Position numbers and translations under genes: made by a program. Below are positions 13,301 to 24,290 of a DNA stretch of 64,000 nucleotides, one piece after another. Every line of letters begins with the position of its first letter. The first letter of the stretch is position 1. Origin of the DNA: Gorsachius magnificus. Lineage: Eukaryota; Chordata; Aves; Pelecaniformes; Ardeidae. Location: positions 16,450,385 through 16,514,384 of the forward strand of contig CM067084.1 in NCBI GenBank assembly GCA_034008185.1. The letters run 5' to 3'. The notes beneath the pieces are model-generated. The model was not told the origin of the DNA. It did not search any database and saw only the letters and a program-made list of their open reading frames with translations.

Positions 13301-16300
13301 AGAAAATTGCAGAGACCAGGCATGTGACTATCTGGAGGCAACAATTATTGTTCCTATCTCTAGAGAGTACTTGGCCCAGACATGTCTATTAATACCAGAC
13401 TTATTAGGTCTTGACAGCTTATAGGACATCTGTTTGTTTAATTTCCCTTTAGTCTCGCCAAATGCTAGAAGCGAAAATCATACAGACGTTTTTCCTACTT
13501 CTGCATAACTTGAAAGACTTTTTTGCATATATTAATTTTGACAATAAACAAGATCTTCTAGTGTTCTGTATCTGATATATATATATGTACAGGCATGTGT
13601 ATTCAAAGAACTGCAAAGGTGGGTAAATTTCTTTAATCTGAGGACACTTATCTAGGAATAAAGGTGCAGTTAGTGGAGCTAACAAACATTCCTCAGAGGT
13701 AGGACAGTTTTAATAGATTTGTTTTTTAACTTGAACCAAAAAAGGCTGCAGAGACCAAAATATCTCAGCAGAAGTTTTTCACAAGCAACTCCCTCAAATA
13801 TTTCAGTATATTGCAGAATTCCAAGAAAGCATTACAAAATTTCAGAAAATAATGAGACTTTTGGTATGGCTTTCCCCTTTTTTCCACTTATTCATGTAAA
13901 CTGAAGAAGAAAAGTCAGCACACAGATCCTGACCCAAATAAAGTTCAGTCTCAGGTATAAAGTACAGGTTTTAAGCTAAACTGGAAGCAGCTTTTTATTC
14001 CATCTTGCATTTTGCTAGACGGTTACAGTATTCTAAATCTACATCCAAAAGGTATTTCTTTCCCATATTGTTCACAATTCTTGTAAAGCTTCTATTGTTC
14101 TTGGCTGTTATTTCAAAAGTAATAGTACAGATGAGATTTAAATAGAACCAACTGGAAAAGAATAGGAGATAGCTATTTGTATATTATAAATCAATTGCAG
14201 TAATGATACTTTGATCCAGATATTTTGCTATAATTATACGTCAAACAGCTAACATATTTAATTTACAAGAATCCAGCTTTGCCCACTCATTTGGTCTTCA
14301 TATGGCTGTATAAATAATTTCATTAAATTTTTAAAATAACTTTATCTTTGGTTATAAACTTCATATGAACAATATAATTTCATACATATACAGTATTTGT
14401 AATTATTTAAAAAAATTTAACCTCACTCAAGCTTTGAATAAGGCCCATTCACAGAGTCAATATATAGGGCGGTTATTTCAGTTTAAAGCTTGTTTGGATG
14501 CAGATTTCCTTAAATATTTTCACTCTCAGGAACCTAATTTCCAGTAAGAATTTTCGGAGTCTAGATTATTTCAGAATCAAAATTTTATTTTAAACTATTT
14601 TTCAACACTTACTGAAAATTTACCAACCTAGATTATTATAGCCACTAGTGAATTAATAATCATTGAAAAGTCAGGAAGTATTAAAAAAAATATGAAAATG
14701 AATCAAAATTCTTAACAAGCAGAAATAGCTTTTGCAGAAAATTGCAGCAAGTGTTCAGCTTCAGATATATTTTAAGATACATGTACATGATGGCATGGTT
14801 CCCTACAAAGCATATTCATATGAGTCAGAAAGAATTACATCATTTGTGATCACTCCCTGACAATGCAAATAAATGCATTACCGTTTCCATCAAGAGATTT
14901 ACACTCACTTATGCCAGCTGAGAATCTGATTCAACAGTGTTGTAAGAGTCCCACAACATATCTTTGATTTTAGTGGGTCTGAAATAACATTTGATCACAA
15001 TATTGATATGTATGTTTTCAGCATCTGTTACATAACAATATGCATGGGTTTCAGTATGTTCATAATACACTATTCTAAATAACTACAGAGCTTTCATTAT
15101 GCAAAAGAGAACATTGCATTCCCACCATCTTAAATCTGACCTAGTTAAGATTTAGCATTATACCATTTGCTTATGGATTAGAAAATATGAGGTTTACATC
15201 CATAAGGAAGTAGAAACTGGTTTTCCATATGTTCCGCCCTAGGAAAGTATGATGCAAATTATAAACTCACTAGTTCAAAGAGTACATAAATTTACACTTG
15301 CATGCATGTATTGGCTGTATTTTTTAACCTGCTTCCTGAATAGCTAAATTGAACAGCACATTAAATCAATTAAGAGTTGATGGAAGTTTGTGACTAGGAT
15401 AAGTAGTAGTAAAAAGTTTAAAAACTGAGCTATACTGGTTCTTTTTACCTAAAATATATTTTTTTATTTAATTACTAAAAATAGTTTGCTTTTGGCTATA
15501 TTCATAAGAATTATCACGGAAAGCTAATATTATTTGCCCTACTGTGCCCAGGAATTGCATAGGTCTCAAATTTTACTTTTTTTATCTATACAAAGAGAAT
15601 AATCTTGTGTTACAGTTTGATATAAAGGATTTGTTGTAGGACCTTCTTCTGTATATTATTTATGTTCTTATTGCACTGGATTTCAACATGACAAAAACCC
15701 AGTATTACAAAATAAAAGTCTTTATGACTGTAGTGGAGCATCAGACAGGAAAGGGAGACTGGCAAAAATATCTGTTGTTTATTTTAATTTCACATTCTGA
15801 AAAATCTGCAAGTACTAACTATGACAAGAATAAAAATAAAATGAAATAATACACATATAGTATTAATATGCCTGCATATTTTAACAGCATCATTAATTTA
15901 TCTTTCCATAATTTTCCTTTATTTGAGAGGACGCAGGTTAATTCACAGTGGCTTGACACATGGAAATCAGCTCAGTTTCAAGTTATTTTCTAAGGCAAAG
16001 ATAGCTATCGCTGGAGAGAGCGAGGCAAAGTAAGATTGCTATCGCCTTTCTGTCCAAAGGTAGCAGAACTAAGTTGGATCTTTTGTCTAGGATACTTGGA
16101 CTAAGATACAAAAGCACTCCCTGTTTTCTTCCCGGCATGCCCTCCCTCTGTCAGGGAGCAGCAAGGGCTGGCTGCTCCCTTGGAGCTGGGGAGCCAGCAG
16201 TCAAGGGGGATACCACAGACAGCAAGGCAGGGGCCTTGCCAGCCAAGGGCTTGGCATTCTCCCCGTTTGCTTGTTCGTCTTTCTTCACCACACCAAACTC

Positions 16301-18889
16301 CAGCACTGTGACTGGGATTAAGGGTAAACTAGCAAAATTCACCCATTTTGTGTCTAGTGTATGAAGAAATGGGCACAGTACCAACTGTGTGAGGAACTAC
16401 AGTAGAACATCAACAGTGGGTAGGACAAGGACCAGTAGAAGCAAGAGGGCTGATGAACACTGTTGTGAGCGTTCAGTGCCTACCGGCCGTATGCAGAAGA
16501 TGTGAGTAGTTCTCATTAGAAAGAATACAGCAAAAGAGATATGGCTCTCTATGAACAAGCTGGGATGGAAGAAGAATGAAAGGAGCCAAGGTTAGTTGGC
16601 TCCCAACCCTCTGAATCCTCAAGACAAGCTCAGATTTCTTGACAATTTTGAAACTTAGTATCACTGAATTGTACTAACACAGACAAGTACCAGTAAAACA
16701 CTTCTTCCACATAGTGTCTATGTTCAAGAAACGCAGAACAATGTCCAATGATAAAATGGGTTCCATGGCATTTTCATTGTAAGGGAGATTTTTGAGAAGT
16801 TGGATTCTGTCAAATAAATCTATGGTATTTTTACGGAAAACACCCAAAATATAATTCTGAATTATGTCTCAGATCAAAACGCAGGATTACAAAATAGGTC
16901 CATAACATTGATATGTTATCATTCATTGTGGCTCTGCATATGACTGTTAAGAAGTTCCTGGATTATGGTAGTTTTATATCAGTCATGCAGAAAATGCTGT
17001 ATTTGTTCTAATAAAAAACTGCAGTATGACATTATCCTGGTTTTTTTTCATGAGATTACTGATATTTCTTTACTGAAGTAAGTAAAAAAAAAAAAATCCA
17101 CAAAACATGTATTTAGGATTCTTTAGTCCTTAGCGTGAGAACTTTCATTTGTCTCTTGACATAATAAGACTCATGCTTGATTTTTCTCATCTACATAAAA
17201 GAGGGTGCAAGTCATTGCAGTGGAAGTCCATGTCACAGCAAGGTAATAAAGGTAACTTCTTAACAAAAACTATTGCTATCTCCTTTGATCAGTTATAAGT
17301 ATCACAATTCAGGTGCTTGTTTGCCTCATACAAAGGCAGTGACAACACATGACAGCACACCATACCAATGCTATACACATGAACCCACTCATATCTTAAC
17401 CCAGCCCCTCTAAACACGGGATAGAGCCAGCTGTACTGTTAAAACAAACAAACAGAATACTCCGTATGCATAAACATAAAAATAGAAGGATCATTCTTGG
17501 ATGGTTGGAAGAGTTTTATCAACAAAATCTAAAGAGCTGTCTGCTCCTTCTTTCTTAAGTATTACAAACCTAGATTTTTCTACTTACACTGTCTTAATGC
17601 TATCCTAGCTACCTAAATGTGTGCTTTGCTTTCCAATAAAGGATGTTTTTCTAGATAGAAAAAAGGAATGGTGCATCCTTTTCCAGAAACCTTGATCATT
17701 TGAAAAGTCTTTATCCCAAAATTGAGTTGCAGATCATTCCTTACATCTATAAAAACATGCAGAAGTGTGTAGACTTATCACTTAATGGTAAGTCTGTAAA
17801 TAGACCTAGATGTATCACTTAGAATAAGATAATAGGTGGAATAGTATATGCTAATCATTAGACACTGAATAATATAAGAACAGGAGTTTACCATATCAAA
17901 ATAAATGTACAAGTAGCTTATTTCAACTTAGCTTTAGTTAAGCTAACAAAAAGATATCTTAGCAAATTAAGGATAAGAGAGATGAGTCAGGGTTTTCCAT
18001 GAAAAACATTGCAGAGTAGCCAATAGAAATAATTTAAACCTTATTTAGATTAAGATAAAATTGCATTCTACTATCTCACTATCTGATCTAGATAATTTTA
18101 TTAGTGCTTAAGATAATAAAAGAAGCATCTGGCAGCAGAACAGCATTCCTCTATCACAGAGCAAGTGTTCTCCACAGGCTCCCATCTGCAAATGCAGGCT
18201 GAAACTTTCTTTTCTCAACTAATGTTAAGTTATGAATGATTTTCTAATCTAATATATTCTCTTCCTCTTAGTGTTCTTTAAGTCAGATTTTAATTTGTCG
18301 TTATATCTGTTCTTCCTTCTTCCATTTTTTCTCTTTAGTATGCATATAGCCACTCATTGCATAATTTCACTTATTGCACGATTATGTAACAGGCATCTTC
18401 AGTGACAAATCTCTATTTCATTGTTCTTTATGTATACATTTTTACTTCATATTTAGGGTTTTATGTAAAAAATTTTTATCTATTACCATTAAAGACTGGT
18501 CTTTCGGCAGCAGGTTCCTTGATCGTCTCTGGCTCACGGCTGGTTTCAGGGATGCCTGAAACAATGGGGGCAAAGAATGAGAACAGCTGAAGATCCCCAA
18601 ATGCTCTCTACAGTCAGTTGCTTTGCTGTCTTGGCCTTAGAAGAGGAGAAAAAAAATTCTTAGTAGAGCTAACATTTAAAAAATAAACACTTTGCTAAAT
18701 ACTTCAATAAACATAAGCCATTATTTGGACAATATCCAACTTGCCACAGAATATTAATTTACAAGTACTCTTTTTATTGTAGTTCATGCTCAGTTCAATG
18801 CTGTATCATTTTCCAATAGAAACAGTGTAACTCAGTTTTGAACACTACAATTCTAAAGCTCAAGTCAAAATACTCCTGACATAATGGAA
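4303..18889. other. Upstream non-coding DNA, no supported gene
   Basis: This is a long AT-rich stretch without supported exons. Small local structures are a 26-bp tandem duplication at 6661-6713, an (AT)n run near 13575-13587 and a GC-richer patch at about 16120-16270. Open frames around 8638-9152, 11094-11437 and 16074-16384 have no recognisable domains. In mammals the DNA upstream of EDNRA is a large gene desert with tissue-specific enhancers. That is established for the mouse and human locus, and whether it applies here is inference. Confidence 0.55.
6661..6713 (+). repeat. Tandem duplication of about 26 bp
   Basis: Two adjacent copies share CAATATCAACAAAA...TACAGTGCAA. Copy one is 6661-6685 and copy two is 6688-6713, and they differ by a small indel in the A-run. 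This is a simple local duplication with no sign of function. Confidence 0.85.
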
Positions 18890-19660
18890 GTTTCATCTGA
18901 ATCCCAGAATCCCAGAACTGCAGAGCCACTGAGATTGGAAGGGACCTTTGGAAGTCATCTAGCCCACCCCCCTGCTCAGAGCAGGGTCACCTAGAGCAGG
19001 TTGCTCAGGACTGTGTCCAGTTGGGTTTTTAATATCTCCAAGGATGGAGACATGCCAACCTCTCTGGGCAACCTGTTCTACTGTTTGATCATCCTTACAG
19101 TGAAAATGTTTTTTTCCTATGCTTAAATTTAATTTCTTATATTTCAGTTTGTGCCAATTGCCTCCTGTTCTGTCACTGAACACCACTAAGAAGAGTCTGG
19201 TTCTGTCTTCTTTACTGCCTTCCACCAGGCATTTATACACATTGATAAGATCCCGCTTGCGCCTTCTCTTCACAAGGCTGAACAGTCCCAGCTCTCTCAG
19301 CCTTTCCTCACATGACAGAGGCTCCAGTCCCTTAATCATCTTTGTAGCCCCTTGCTCGACTCACTCCAGTAGGTTCATGTCTGTCTTGACACCGGACTCC
19401 AGATGTGTCTTATCAGTGCTGAGTAGAGGTGTAGGTTCAGCTCCCTCTCCCCTGCAGATCCTGTTGGACTCCTTTGCTGTGAGGGCACGTTGCTGGCTCA
19501 TGGGCAACTTGTCCACCAGGAAACTCAAGTCTTTCTCTGCCCACTCATTTCCACGAGAAGTCTTTTCATGAGTAGCCTTGCAATGACATTGGCCAACTCC
19601 CTCAGCACTCATGGGTGCATTCCCATCAGGTCCTATGGAACAAGCACTTGGAAATTAGGG
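18890..19660 (-). repeat. Old CR1 LINE copy with internal deletion, antisense
   Basis: The reverse complement reads as the 3' part of CR1 ORF2 plus the short 3' UTR. Its end lies near 18900, with degenerate ATCCCAGAATCCCAGAA and then GGAAGGGACCT...TCATCTAGCCCA. Coding remnants include an '[15 protein letters not shown]' segment, as in the younger copy at 44-46 kb. Beyond about 19555 the sequence jumps from the region encoding the MSQQ-type segment to a block matching the 'HPRVLRELA' region (19585-19640). Most of the reverse-transcriptase core, including the catalytic block, is therefore missing. Several stops and indels show it is inactive and older than the 44-kb copy. Confidence 0.85.
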
Positions 19661-22600
19661 CTTCCATCGATGGAAATGGAGGCCAACAACATTTCCTCTC
19701 CCAGTAAATCTTTCCTCAAATGTTCTTAGTCTATTGTGTTTAACAAAATGTTTAACACAGTGTTAAACGCAGTAGAAAAATGGTCCCCAGAAGCTAAAAT
19801 GCTCAGTAACTGAAGGGAATTAACAATACATGTTACTATTTCTCCAACCTAAAGGTCCAGCAACTGCACTTCTTACTAAAACTTTTCTATCACCCTATCC
19901 ACAGTTCCTGACTAATATTCCCATTTGGGGTGCAATAGCTCCTGCAGTTGTTCCTTTGTTTGGCACTGTGGTCTTTTTGGTCCTTTAATCTTAAATCCTT
20001 TTCCCCTTTTGATTCCATCACAGCTTCAGGTTTTCAACTTCCCATAGTTCAAGGGCAGGAATATTTCAGTGGTTCTCATACAAATAGCTTTCCAATTATT
20101 AGAATAAACGAATATAAAAGTATTCTCCCTATAATTCTCCTTGCATTATAAACTCATGTGTAAATTGCCAAAAAGTTCTAGCAACATGAAGGAAACAAAA
20201 GAGAGAGACAGAGAAAGGGGAAAAGAGAAATGGAGGGAGGAAAGGAGAGAGGAAGGAGGGAGGGAGGAGCAAGATGATCTTGCCATAATGAGGATTTTTT
20301 TTGTGCTAAGCACATAGCAGAGTTATAGATATGCCATTACTAGATATATAATTTAAGTAAAGCAGCTACTGGGAAACATAAATGTTACGTAATGGAAGCA
20401 AATAAATCATTCAATGATCACTGGAAATAATGGACCCTGAGTTTCAATGAATTTATGTTTTCTGGTAGGTACTCTTTTTAACTGAATTGTTATAAAGCCG
20501 CTGTATAAGTGCATCTCTTGTTGAAGAACAGAAAACCTACACAAAATAGAAATACTGTCTACAGCTTGGATTCATCTTTTTTTTCTTCCAGTCAGGTGCA
20601 ACTTCTGACTGAACCAGGGTTAGTAAAAGTTGAGAAAGCTCCCCACCAAGTATTTTTCAAACTAGCTTGTTTCTATGAAAAGTTTTGGATTTGCTGAGTT
20701 CCTTTTTATTTCAGAAATACAAAGCAAAAGTATTCACTAGATCTACACATTGAATTCAAAGTAAAACAGTTATCCAGTATTTTAACCAAAGTACCTAGGT
20801 TCTTTTCTCCAAATTATCCAAGTGATTCCTAACATAATATTTTGTACTGTTTCTTGAAATAACAAAAATTCTATCAGAAGTCAAGTGGGAGAAAGCAAAA
20901 TAATTAGATATTTGCATACTTTGCCGTGAGTAACTCTTTTGATTTTCTGAAAATGGTACAGATTATAAACACAGCAACCGACTGCTTATGAAAATGCCAA
21001 TTATAGACAATATCTGGTTTTGATTTGGGTCTTTTCAATCTCAGGAATGCAATTTAGGACTCCATGAGCTGATGAACACATGTTTCTACTTCATAGCAAA
21101 TCTGAGGAGATAAGTGGCTCAACAGGTAATACATTTGCTAAACGTTCATTTCAATCAAATAAAATTAACTCCTCCAAACATAACTAAGGAGCCTCTTTTA
21201 TTGCCTCTGAGGTAGTTGTATAAAAGACACTGCAGCTTGTCTTTCACTTGGATAGTAACACTTGCACTAAGGTATTCCCTTCTAATATCTGAAGGCTTCA
21301 GGAAAATTAATAGCTTTACAAAATGTTGAGAGTCTTCTTGAAGCATGACTCCAGCTGCAAAACCCAGGTATCCTTAAAACTGAAGTATAATGGATTATTT
21401 TGTAATGAGACAAACACATTACCCTTACTCTGAATCTCTGAAGTTGTGCAAGATAAGCAAAGTAGTTTGTTGAAGACACAAACCAGAAGAGATCAGAGGA
21501 AACACTTTCACTGCGCTGAATCTGGAGAGAGTCCTCAGTCAAGAACTCTTCCATAAAAGAATGCACACAGAGGATAGCAGTCCTACAGTGACAGTGAAAG
21601 TGTCTTTGCTGAAAATATCTTGATGTAAAGAACTGTATTTTATCACTTTTCTTAGAAGCTGAGGTCAACTGCATTTGCAACTGCAGTTTTTGGATAAGTC
21701 ATGTATGGTAACTTCCTTTTCCATGTTACTTTCCTGAACACAGTAACAAAACCCTAGCAGGAACAATTAAATATAACTTCTTAATTTAACTTAGTTTAAG
21801 ACAAGAATTCAACTCAGTTTGAGACACCTAAAAGATTAAAGACAGAACAAACGACCAATTAATAAATAAGCTACAATAACAATAATGAAGAACACAGAAC
21901 TGAGCAATTCAGTAATTTCTAATAACTAATACTATTTATGTGGGTTGGCAACAAATAAAAGCATTCACAATGGTAATAGAGCTCTCTTCTTTCATATTTT
22001 GAAATAGATCTTTAACAGCATTAGTAAATTTGTTTATTTCATTTGATAGTAAATAGAGTTATGTGTGGCAGTGTCTGAATATATGATTTAAACCTTCCAA
22101 ATCAATGGAATTAGGTATTGGAAGGACAAATGTGTGTTTAAATGAAATCAGAAATATGAATTTCATTTTTCTTAACAACTCTAGCTGTTTAGACATAAAG
22201 GTCAAATGATCCTAGGAAAGGAAGAGGGTGTTAAGGATGTTTAGAGAACAGGTTATCATACAGATGATTCTGAATGACAAAGCAAATCATTAATACTACG
22301 TGTCTATGACTGAACTGTAAAGAATTTAAAGTAACTTTTACCAATATAGTGGCTTATCAGCATTTATTCAACCTCAGGGCAACTTGGGATTTTGAATTAA
22401 ACTTTTCTACCTGATTTGCAAACAGCAGGCTTCTTGTGATTCTCAGCCTCAACACTTATGTTCCTTCAAAGACCTTGTGTTTTGACACATCATTTAACTG
22501 AGATGACTTTCTAGAGGCAACAAAGCATTGCTATTCCAGTCGATCCAGATGCCGGTTTTTCCTGTTCAAGACTTACCAGATGATTTAAAATAATGTCTAC

Positions 22601-23334
22601 AGAAACATTCTTTTAACTATGAAAAACTCGTGAACTTCAAAACAATTTCTTACGTGATTTAGTGCCAGATATTTTAATTCTGCAGGCCACCAACATCACA
22701 TTTTGTTCTTTTCAGTCTGTTTTTATTCTTTTAGGACCGCGTGTTTTTCTATCATATTTAGGAAGACTGCCTTTTTTTATTCAAAAGAAGCCCATATAGG
22801 CTTAGAAAACAACTTCTGTGGTACGGCCAGATGGCAACTTGCCATGAAATGAGGATCCTGATGTGATTTAACAAGGGACTCAAAATTTCTTAAGCTTGCT
22901 AGCATGAAGGGATTTTGAAACTTTTTCCACTACAATCTGGTCCCTCTGTCACCCTGGTATTTTTTCAACATGGGAAAAGATTATTAGCTGTAAGAGAACT
23001 TCCCACTTTTCCTGCACAAGTTTTTTTGTACCACTACCTTGACAGAAGAGCAGTATTAGGAAACATAGGAATGCCAGAAAATGCTATCCTTTTTTTTATC
23101 TTTGTAAATGCATTTTTGGTCTTGAAAACTAAGGTGTTAGCAAGGTGTGTCCCAGATGGACCACAGAAATTTTCACCCAGGAACAGTCACTGTTTAGGGA
23201 TCCAGCATTTCTGAAACTCTTACACAGGGAGTGTCACTGATGTCTTGGAACCATGTTATGATCCTGGCCAAACCCGGGGAAAATAGAAAGCAAAAGCTGT
23301 ATATTTCAGCATGAAATTTTTTCCCCACTCTGCT
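19661..23334. other. Proximal upstream non-coding DNA
   Basis: No gene is supported. The stretch holds a perfect short inverted repeat (19750-19768) and a polypurine tract (20189-20269). An open frame on the - strand at 21282-21680 (132 codons) has no recognisable domain. The last few hundred bases adjoin the CpG island and may include promoter-proximal control sites of EDNRA, which cannot be identified by eye. Confidence 0.55.
20189..20269 (+). repeat. Polypurine (GA-rich) tract
   Basis: About 80 bases are almost purely A and G, with GAGAGA and GGAGGGAGG motifs and only rare pyrimidine interruptions. Such tracts are slippage-prone and can form triplex structures, which is general knowledge rather than something shown here. 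Confidence 0.85.
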
Positions 23335-24290
23335 CATGGCTCCTGGGTCGCCTGGTGCAATCAGACGCGCATCCTTTCCGAGCCCCCGGTGCTAGGAGCC
23401 GGCAGCTACAGCAGTGGGTTCTCAAGGCTGTTGCTTGGACGAGTCCAGAGAAGTGATTCAGCTCAGTTTCAGCGAGGAAACAGTTAAAGAGCGCCGTGTT
23501 CCCCCGTGCCCGGGAGGCAGCCTTTGTGCTTAACATTGGCAGGGGCTCGGTTTGGGCTGGAGGTTTGTTTTAATTGGGGGAGGGGGCGGAAAAGCGGGGA
23601 CCGCTCTGACTCCTTCAGCCCGTCTCTCTCTCTCTCAGTGATTTAGCGGAGGCGGAGATTGTCGGTCCCACCCAGCCGGAGGCAGGCAGGAGCCTCTGCT
23701 ACGGCTATCCCGGGGAAAGCCACTCGGAGGGAACTCTCGGCGGCGGCGGCAGCAGCGAGGCAGCGGGAGGCGCGGCGGGATGAGCCCGGCGGAGGGCGCA
23801 CGCCGGGGGTGAGTGCGCGGGTCCTGGGGCGGCGGGCGGGAGCCGCTGCCCCTTCCCGGGGAGAGCCCGGCCCGGGGCCGCGGGGCGCTCTCAGAGCCGC
23901 TCGGTAATGCTCCAGATAACGATTAGGTGACGACGGTGCACCTCCGTGTGCGTGGGGGGGCGTGCGGGGGAGCAGGAGGCAGGCACAAGGCAGCTTGGGA
24001 CAGCTATTCTTAAATAAAGTTTACCAACGCGCAGATCTTGTCAGGTGCTGTGGGTGGGCAGCAAGGGGGACGGTTCTGGGTTGCCAGGCGCCTTTCGGAA
24101 TCGGTCTGTTGGGAGCGTTACAAGAGGAGAATGTTTTCTTTTGTGTCAGGGGAAGGAATCGAGGGCGATCGATCCCCGCGGTGCGGGGCGCCGGCTGCCG
24201 CGGGGGAGCGGGAGCCAGCCCGGAGAAGCGCCTCTTGCCGGCAGCCTGCCCCGCAGCACCCCCCCGCCCTGCAGCCGGAGGAGCAGCGTC
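23335..24290 (+). promoter_or_regulatory. EDNRA: CpG island with EDNRA promoter
   Basis: Base composition switches abruptly from AT-rich to GC-rich with many CpG dinucleotides. This is the only such island in the window, and it lies 3 kb upstream of the first coding exon of EDNRA. There is no TATA box. An Sp1-type GC box (GGGGGCGG) lies at 23582-23589. A pyrimidine run ending in an initiator-like TCTCAGTG (23633-23640) lies about 50 bases downstream. A TATA-less, GC-box-driven promoter fits what is known of vertebrate EDNRA. The exact start of transcription is inferred. Confidence 0.75.
23637..23808 (+). other. EDNRA: EDNRA exon 1, non-coding 5' UTR (predicted)
   Basis: Within the CpG island a strong splice donor, GGGG|GTGAGTGCG, follows position 23808. 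The only compatible downstream acceptor in the right place is the CTCTCTCTGCAG ending at 26772, just before the start-codon exon. EDNRA genes have a non-coding first exon separated by an intron from the exon carrying the ATG, so this donor is the natural choice. The 5' boundary is a guess from the initiator-like motif. The exon contains one ATG (23780-23782), which would open a short upstream reading frame. Confidence 0.5.

Noticed and set aside
19119..19571. 150-codon + strand frame
   Set aside because: It lies antisense to an old CR1 ORF2 fragment. The signal comes from the repeat's composition.
21282..21680. 132-codon - strand frame upstream of EDNRA
   Set aside because: No recognisable domain, no promoter or splice signals, and composition like the flanks.
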